A stretch of 9,225 nucleotides of DNA from an archaeon. GTDB lineage: Archaea; Methanobacteriota; Methanobacteria; Methanobacteriales; Methanobacteriaceae. The first letter of the stretch is position 1. The number at the start of each line of letters is the position of its first letter. Location: assembly GCA_024409165.1 (NCBI GenBank), contig JAKSUE010000037.1, forward strand, positions 1-9,225. Direction: 5' to 3'. This document shows, piece after piece, positions 5,312 through 9,225 of the stretch. The notes below the pieces were generated by a model that was given only the letters and a program-made list of their open reading frames with translations, made no database searches and was not told the origin of the DNA. The position numbers and the translations under genes are program-made.

Positions 5312-6526
5312 ATGAATGATTTATCTAATGTTAATGATGATTCTATATTAATATTTGAGTATTTCACTGCTTCTGGTGTTGAGGATGATTCAATTGTATC
5401 TGAAGCTTGTGAGATTATTAGATCTTTAGCTATTGAATTAAAAAATTTTGATACTTATGTGTTAGTTTGTAAGGCCTTTGAGAATATTTTTGATGATATA
5501 ATTGATGAGGATTCTAATCTTAAAGTGATTGTTATTCCAAGTGATAATGATGGTTCTTTAGAGGAATGGTTAGAATCAAATGTATGTATTTTCTCAAAAT
5601 CTATGTTTATTGCTGCTGAGAATGATATGAATCTTTATAATTTAACTAAGATTCTTGAGAAGAATGATGTTAGAGTTTATGGTTGTGATTCTTATGCAGT
5701 TAAACTTGCTTCTGATAAGTATGAAACTTTTGATTACTTTAATGGAAGATTAAATCAACCTCAGACTTTTAATATACTTATTAATCCTAAAACTTATTGG
5801 AAAAGAGCTATTCAAATCTTTTTTGATAAGGTTAATGGTGATTATGGAGATCAATCTGTAGAAGATGGTACTGTTCCTATTATGCAAAAACCTAAGGATA
5901 TTCCTGTTTTAGATAATTCAGATAAATCTGTTGTTAAAGAGAATATGTTAATAGCTAAACCTCGTTTTGGTGTTGATTGTGATAATCTTAAACTTATTAA
6001 ATCTAAGATTGATATTGATGAGTTAGAAGAAATTTATGATGAAGGGTCTCGTTTTGTTGTTCAGGAATTTATTCCAGGTATTGTTGCAAGTGTTAGTTTA
6101 ATTTGTGATGGTAAAACAGCTATTCCAATAAGTCTTAATAAACAAGTTGTTAAAATTGATGATAATGGTGGAGAGTATGTTGGTGGTGAAATTCCATTTG
6201 AACACTCTTTAAAAGATAATGCTTTTGAACTTGCTAAAAAAGCTTGTGAATATATTCCAGGTATTAAAGGATTTGTTGGTGTAGATATTATAATTAATGA
6301 AGATGAAAATAAGGTTTATTTTATTGAAATTAATTCAAGATTCACTACTTCTTATGTAGGTCTTCAAAAAATAGCTAATTTTAATATTGCAAAGTCAATA
6401 ATTGATTTATTAGATGAAAATATTAGTTATGAAGAATTGATTAATAAAATAGCTTATGATGGAAAAGTTAGCTTTTTAAAAGATGAAAATGGTGTTCGTT
6501 TAGATATTAAAAAAGAAGATTTTTAA
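5312..6526 (+). CDS. mfnD: Tyramine-L-glutamate ligase, ATP-grasp (methanofuran biosynthesis)
   Basis: ATP-grasp enzyme that joins the gamma-carboxyl of glutamate to tyramine, giving gamma-glutamyltyramine, a building block of the C1 carrier methanofuran. Visible ATP-grasp features are K216-P217 in AKPRFGVDCDN (nucleotide-binding strand and a GVDCDN loop), QEF at 251-253, GEIPFEH, FVGVD near 325, and the metal-binding E339-I-N341-S-R343 near the C-terminal end. A stretch of about 50 residues before K216 (WKRAIQIFFDKVNGDYGDQS and following) looks like an insertion relative to a minimal ATP-grasp. ATG at 5312 is favoured by AGGT at 5301-5304. An ATG at 5273 would overlap wecB and has no such site. 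The downstream mfnF gene belongs to the same pathway, which strongly supports this over other ATP-grasp ligases. The role is known from the Methanocaldococcus enzyme. Confidence 0.85.
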   Translation: MNDLSNVNDDSILIFEYFTASGVEDDSIVSEACEIIRSLAIELKNFDTYVLVCKAFENIFDDIIDEDSNLKVIVIPSDNDGSLEEWLESNVCIFSKSMFIAAENDMNLYNLTKILEKNDVRVYGCDSYAVKLASDKYETFDYFNGRLNQPQTFNILINPKTYWKRAIQIFFDKVNGDYGDQSVEDGTVPIMQKPKDIPVLDNSDKSVVKENMLIAKPRFGVDCDNLKLIKSKIDIDELEEIYDEGSRFVVQEFIPGIVASVSLICDGKTAIPISLNKQVVKIDDNGGEYVGGEIPFEHSLKDNAFELAKKACEYIPGIKGFVGVDIIINEDENKVYFIEINSRFTTSYVGLQKIANFNIAKSIIDLLDENISYEELINKIAYDGKVSFLKDENGVRLDIKKEDF

Positions 6527-6567
6527 CAAGTTTAGAATAAATATAAACAAATTTAGGCGAATTTATA

Positions 6568-7590
6568 ATGAAAGTTGCAGGTTTTGATATTGGTGGTGCA
6601 AACACTGATTTAGCTATTATTGATTTTGAAGATGGTGAAATTAAAGAGATTAAAACTGATTTTGAATATCTTCCAATGTGGTGTGAAAATGATAGATTAG
6701 GAGTCACTTTGGTTGATTTAATTGAAAAAATTTGTCCTATTGATGAAATTGATGCTGTAGGAATTTCAATGACAGCAGAGCTTGTAGATGCTTTTGAAAC
6801 TAAAACAGAAGGTGTTAGAGATATTGCAGCTACTTGTGAAAAGTTATTTGATGTTCCTGTTGGATACATTGGGTTAAGTGGTGTTTTATCTCTTGAAGAA
6901 CTCATCAATAATCCTATTGATGTTGCAGCTGCTAATTGGAAAGCAACTTCTCAAATTGTAGCTGAAATTGAAAAAGATTGTATTTTTGTAGATACAGGAA
7001 GTACAACTACAGATATTATTCCTATTAAAAATGGTGAAGAATGTGCTAAAGGTAGAACTGACTTTGAACGTTCTGCAACTGGTGAATTAGTTTATACTGG
7101 TACTTTAAGAACTAATTTAACAAGTTTTGTTGATTCAATTCCAATCAATGGAAAAGAATATGCTGTAGCTTCTGAATTATTTGCAAGTACTGCTGATGTT
7201 TATAATGTTCTTGGACTTATTAAAGATGAAGACTTTGTATGTGCTACTTGTGATGGTGCTGGAAAATCTAAAGAAGACTCTGCAAGAAGAATCTCCCGTG
7301 TTGTCTGTGCGGATTTAGATATTCTTTCTATGGACAATATCATTGAAATGTGTCATCATATTCATAATATGCAAGTTAAACAAATCGCTAAAGGTCTTAA
7401 ACAAGTCTCAGAAAGAGAAAATCTTGATAAAGTAGTTGTAACTGGTTTAGGTAAAGATATATTATGTGCTGAAGCAGCTAAATTACTTAATCTTGATGTT
7501 AAATCTATGGGAGATTATTATACTGATGAAGAATGTGTTGTTGCACCAGCTATTGGTACAGCACTTATGATGAAAAATTCGATTTTATAA
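6568..7590 (+). CDS. mfnF: APMF-Glu (methanofuran core) synthase MfnF, hydantoinase/oxoprolinase-like fold
   Basis: A 340-residue member of the archaeal hydantoinase/oxoprolinase-like family. In Methanocaldococcus it condenses aminomethylfuran-methyl diphosphate with gamma-glutamyltyramine to form the methanofuran core APMF-Glu. The ASKHA-type phosphate motifs are clear: GFDIGGANTD (5-14) and FVDTGSTTTD (140-149). A C-terminal nucleotide-fold segment reads VVTGLGKDILCAEAAKLL, and SAVELV-like helices lie between. Length and start are normal for the family. It follows mfnD by 41 bp in the same direction, placing consecutive steps of one pathway together: MfnD makes one of the two MfnF substrates. 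The upstream AGGCGA is only a fair ribosome binding site. The stop codon lies inside the start of an AT-only repetitive spacer. Confidence 0.87.
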   Translation: MKVAGFDIGGANTDLAIIDFEDGEIKEIKTDFEYLPMWCENDRLGVTLVDLIEKICPIDEIDAVGISMTAELVDAFETKTEGVRDIAATCEKLFDVPVGYIGLSGVLSLEELINNPIDVAAANWKATSQIVAEIEKDCIFVDTGSTTTDIIPIKNGEECAKGRTDFERSATGELVYTGTLRTNLTSFVDSIPINGKEYAVASELFASTADVYNVLGLIKDEDFVCATCDGAGKSKEDSARRISRVVCADLDILSMDNIIEMCHHIHNMQVKQIAKGLKQVSERENLDKVVVTGLGKDILCAEAAKLLNLDVKSMGDYYTDEECVVAPAIGTALMMKNSIL

Positions 7591-7694
7591 TTATAATTAT
7601 AATCATAATTTTTATTAATTTATTATTCTATAATTATAATTTTTTTATAATTATAATTTTTATCAATTATAATTTTTTTATAATTTTTATTAAT
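7586..7694 (+). repeat. AT-only repetitive spacer between mfnF and the M14-like gene
   Basis: About 110 bp made almost wholly of A and T, with repeated TATAATTATAATTTTT units of about 17-18 bp (starting near 7586, 7629 and 7646, and a partial one near 7665). It begins in the mfnF stop codon. Its T6-T7 tracts could end the operon transcript. Its many TATA-like words could start the next one. It may also be prone to copy slippage. Confidence 0.5.
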
Positions 7695-7698
7695 TGGG

Positions 7699-8391
7699 AT
7701 GTCTATGAAAATTTGGAAAACGTTATTAATAATTCTTTTCTGTTTAATTGTTATTGCAGGTGCAGTAAATATATTACCTGAATTTACTAATGATGGAAAA
7801 GAAATAGGATCTAATGAATTAGGCCATGTAAATAAAATTGTTCATACCTCTGGATTTGGAGGTTCTGTTAAAATAGCAGTTATCTCTGGTATGCATTCAA
7901 GAGAAAAATTACATCAATCAGTTTTGCCTAAAGCTGTTGAATCCTTTGCTTCAGACCATGACTGTAAACTTATTCTTTATAAAGTTAATGTAACTAAAGA
8001 TGCTGATGATTTTATTAAAGGAAGGAACAATGGTGAATCTTTAGTGCATGATTATGTAGTTAAGGATATTGAAAATGAAGGTGTTGATTTAGTGATTATT
8101 GGTCATGATCATAGCCCGTGGTATGGTGAAGATTATTATATCGCTACTCCAACTATGGATAGTCCTTCTGTTCAATTAGCAAATAAAGTTGCAAAAGCTA
8201 TTGGTTTTAATTATTATCCTAGAAATATGTCTATTGAAGCTAGAAGTACTTCTATTACAACAGTAGATAATCCTATAGTGGCGACTGGTGCTAAAGTATT
8301 CGTTTACGAAATTCCAGAAAACGATACTGAAGTAAATGCTGAAAAAATGACTTATAAGTTACTTGAAGCTTGTTTCAATGCTTTAAATTAA
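7699..8391 (+). CDS. Membrane-anchored small M14 carboxypeptidase-like protein
   Basis: A 230-residue protein. Residues 4-23 are a hydrophobic signal anchor after a short basic start (KIWKTLLIILFCLIVIAGAV), so the rest probably faces outside. The domain shows an M14 metallocarboxypeptidase pattern in order. SGMHSRE has H66-x-x-E69 as zinc ligands. GHDHS has H138 as a likely third ligand. KVFVYEIPEN has E204 at the place of the catalytic glutamate. It is shorter than typical M14 enzymes (about 300 residues), so it may be a minimal archaeal branch, possibly one acting on deacylation rather than peptides. Cell-wall peptide trimming in pseudomurein is a guess from location. ATG at 7699 or 7705 could be used; neither has a strong ribosome binding site. 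It converges on carS with T-rich spacer between. Confidence 0.55.
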   Translation: MSMKIWKTLLIILFCLIVIAGAVNILPEFTNDGKEIGSNELGHVNKIVHTSGFGGSVKIAVISGMHSREKLHQSVLPKAVESFASDHDCKLILYKVNVTKDADDFIKGRNNGESLVHDYVVKDIENEGVDLVIIGHDHSPWYGEDYYIATPTMDSPSVQLANKVAKAIGFNYYPRNMSIEARSTSITTVDNPIVATGAKVFVYEIPENDTEVNAEKMTYKLLEACFNALN

Positions 8392-8440
8392 TTTATTTTT
8401 TATTTTTTCTTTTTCTATTTTTCTTTTATTTTTTATATTT
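8392..8440 (+). terminator. T-rich terminator after the M14-like gene
   Basis: Immediately after the TAA there are about 45 bases dominated by T5-T6 tracts separated by single A or C, the normal archaeal termination signal. The rest of the 180-bp convergent spacer to carS is A/T-rich with no gene seen. Confidence 0.55.
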
Positions 8441-8540
8441 TAAATAAATAATAATTTTATACTTTTTTTAAATAAAAATCATTTAAAATAGAATAAAAAA
8501 TTATTTTTAAAATCATAACTTAAAAATTAGTTTAAAAGTT

Positions 8541-8589
8541 AAAAGAAGTAATAAAAAAGAAAGATGTTGATTTAATACCAAACATCTTT
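8541..8589 (-). terminator. Hairpin and T-tract terminator of carS, overlapping its last codons
   Basis: AAAGATGTT (8560-8568) and AACATCTTT (8581-8589) form a perfect 9-bp stem with a 12-nt loop. On the minus strand the upstream arm is the Lys-Asp-Val codons near the C-terminus, the stop codon is in the loop, and a CTTTTTTATTACTTC tail follows. It is built like a bacterial intrinsic terminator, which is unusual next to the plain T-tracts elsewhere in this window. Confidence 0.5.
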
Positions 8590-9147
8590 TAATCCTAATA
8601 AATATGCTCCTGCATTTGTTCCTAAATGGATTATTAATGTAAGAACACATATTAATAAAATAAATAATATATCAAGTTTTACTAATAATAAACTTAAGAT
8701 AATTGCTACAATAACAAAATCTAATTGATCCATAATTGGTGCAGATTTACCACGTTGGATTCCTATTCTTCTTTTAATAAAACTACCTATAGCATCTCCA
8801 CATAATGCTCCAAATGCTAAAAGGAATCCTAATAATAATCCGCTTAAAATATCTCCATAAACTACAGTATTTATCATTCCAAATGAAAGTTGATTAATAG
8901 TTATTCCACTTAATTGTCCAATTAATCCGAGAATAGCACCTATAATTGTTCCAACAATAGTTCCTCCAATAAAACCTTTCCAGGTTACACCATCTCCAAT
9001 TAATCGTCTTCCATCTTTTAGACTTTTACCCATATCTAATGGTGTTCCTCCTCCAAAAACAAGAGCACTACCATTAGCAACATATGCTGGTAAGATAAAT
9101 AAAATAGCTGAGATAATTATAAATATTATATTTATAAAATTAACCAT
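8572..9147 (-). CDS. carS: CDP-archaeol synthase (CDP-2,3-bis-O-geranylgeranyl-sn-glycerol synthase)
   Basis: An integral membrane enzyme of 191 residues that transfers CMP from CTP to unsaturated archaetidic acid (digeranylgeranylglyceryl phosphate), making the CDP-activated precursor for archaeal polar lipids. The family signatures are clear: PAYVAN (20-25), GGGTPLDMGKSLKDGRRLIG (32-51), GDGVTWKGFIGG (51-62), and GDAIGSFIKRRIGIQRG followed by APIMDQLDF. About five hydrophobic helices are visible, including 4-20, 60-80, 95-115, 145-163 and 165-182. The length is normal. ATG at 9147 has GGGGA five nt upstream and a TATA box further up, so it is transcribed alone, leftward, converging on the M14-like gene. 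No sign of damage. Confidence 0.93.
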   Translation of the reverse strand: MVNFINIIFIIISAILFILPAYVANGSALVFGGGTPLDMGKSLKDGRRLIGDGVTWKGFIGGTIVGTIIGAILGLIGQLSGITINQLSFGMINTVVYGDILSGLLLGFLLAFGALCGDAIGSFIKRRIGIQRGKSAPIMDQLDFVIVAIILSLLLVKLDILFILLICVLTLIIHLGTNAGAYLLGLKDVWY

Positions 9148-9196
9148 ATTTTCCCCAGTCTATTAATTATTTCATATTTACTTTTGTATCTTATTT

Positions 9197-9204
9197 TTTA
9201 TATA
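9197..9204 (-). promoter_or_regulatory. TATA box of carS
   Basis: On the minus strand TATATAAA is preceded by purine-rich AAAAG, a plausible BRE. Transcription would begin near 9175, leaving a leader of about 28 nt before the ATG at 9147. This is the clearest promoter in the window. Confidence 0.6.
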
Positions 9205-9225
9205 CTTTTTAGTATTTTTCACATA

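Noticed and set aside
7533..7781. An open frame across the AT spacer encoding Ile/Phe/Asn runs
   Set aside because: It is a by-product of the AT-only repeat and overlaps the ends of mfnF and the M14-like gene in another frame.

Overview
The window looks like a very AT-rich chromosomal segment of a methanogenic archaeon of the Methanobacteriales, most likely Methanobrevibacter or a close relative. The basis is gene content: two genes of the methanofuran pathway (mfnD, mfnF), an archaeal lipid enzyme (carS), and archaeal TATA-type promoters with Shine-Dalgarno sites matching GGAGGTGAT. No rRNA, tRNA, transposase, integrase or cas gene was seen.

Bases 1-3738 are accessory in character. They begin with a translationally coupled gene pair, a DUF6932-like predicted nucleotidyltransferase and an uncharacterised partner. 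A leftward gene for a protein with a likely C-terminal PH-like domain follows. Two gene remnants and a 44-residue membrane peptide with a very good ribosome binding site come after it. Three same-orientation, almost identical 37-bp repeats lie at 1716, 3035 and 3702. They have sharp edges, GTTT/AAAC ends and unrelated DNA between them, so they cut the region into cassette-like blocks of 1319 and 667 bp. This is the most unusual signal in the window. The repeats could be recombination sites of a cassette or integrative system, or isolated copies of a CRISPR-like repeat.

Bases 3739-9225 are core in character. A rightward run wecB-mfnD-mfnF (gaps of 22 and 41 bp) probably forms an operon. It combines UDP-GlcNAc 2-epimerase, which supplies UDP-ManNAc for surface glycans, with two steps of the methanofuran core: tyramine-glutamate ligase and the condensing enzyme that makes APMF-Glu. 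After an AT-only repetitive spacer comes a membrane-anchored mini M14 carboxypeptidase-like protein. It converges on carS, CDP-archaeol synthase, which is leftward, has a clear TATA box and ends in a bacterial-looking hairpin plus T-tract that overlaps its stop codon.

Functional calls for wecB, mfnD, mfnF and carS rest on clear family motifs. The accessory genes are described mainly from visible sequence features, and their functions are unproven. No database search could be run.
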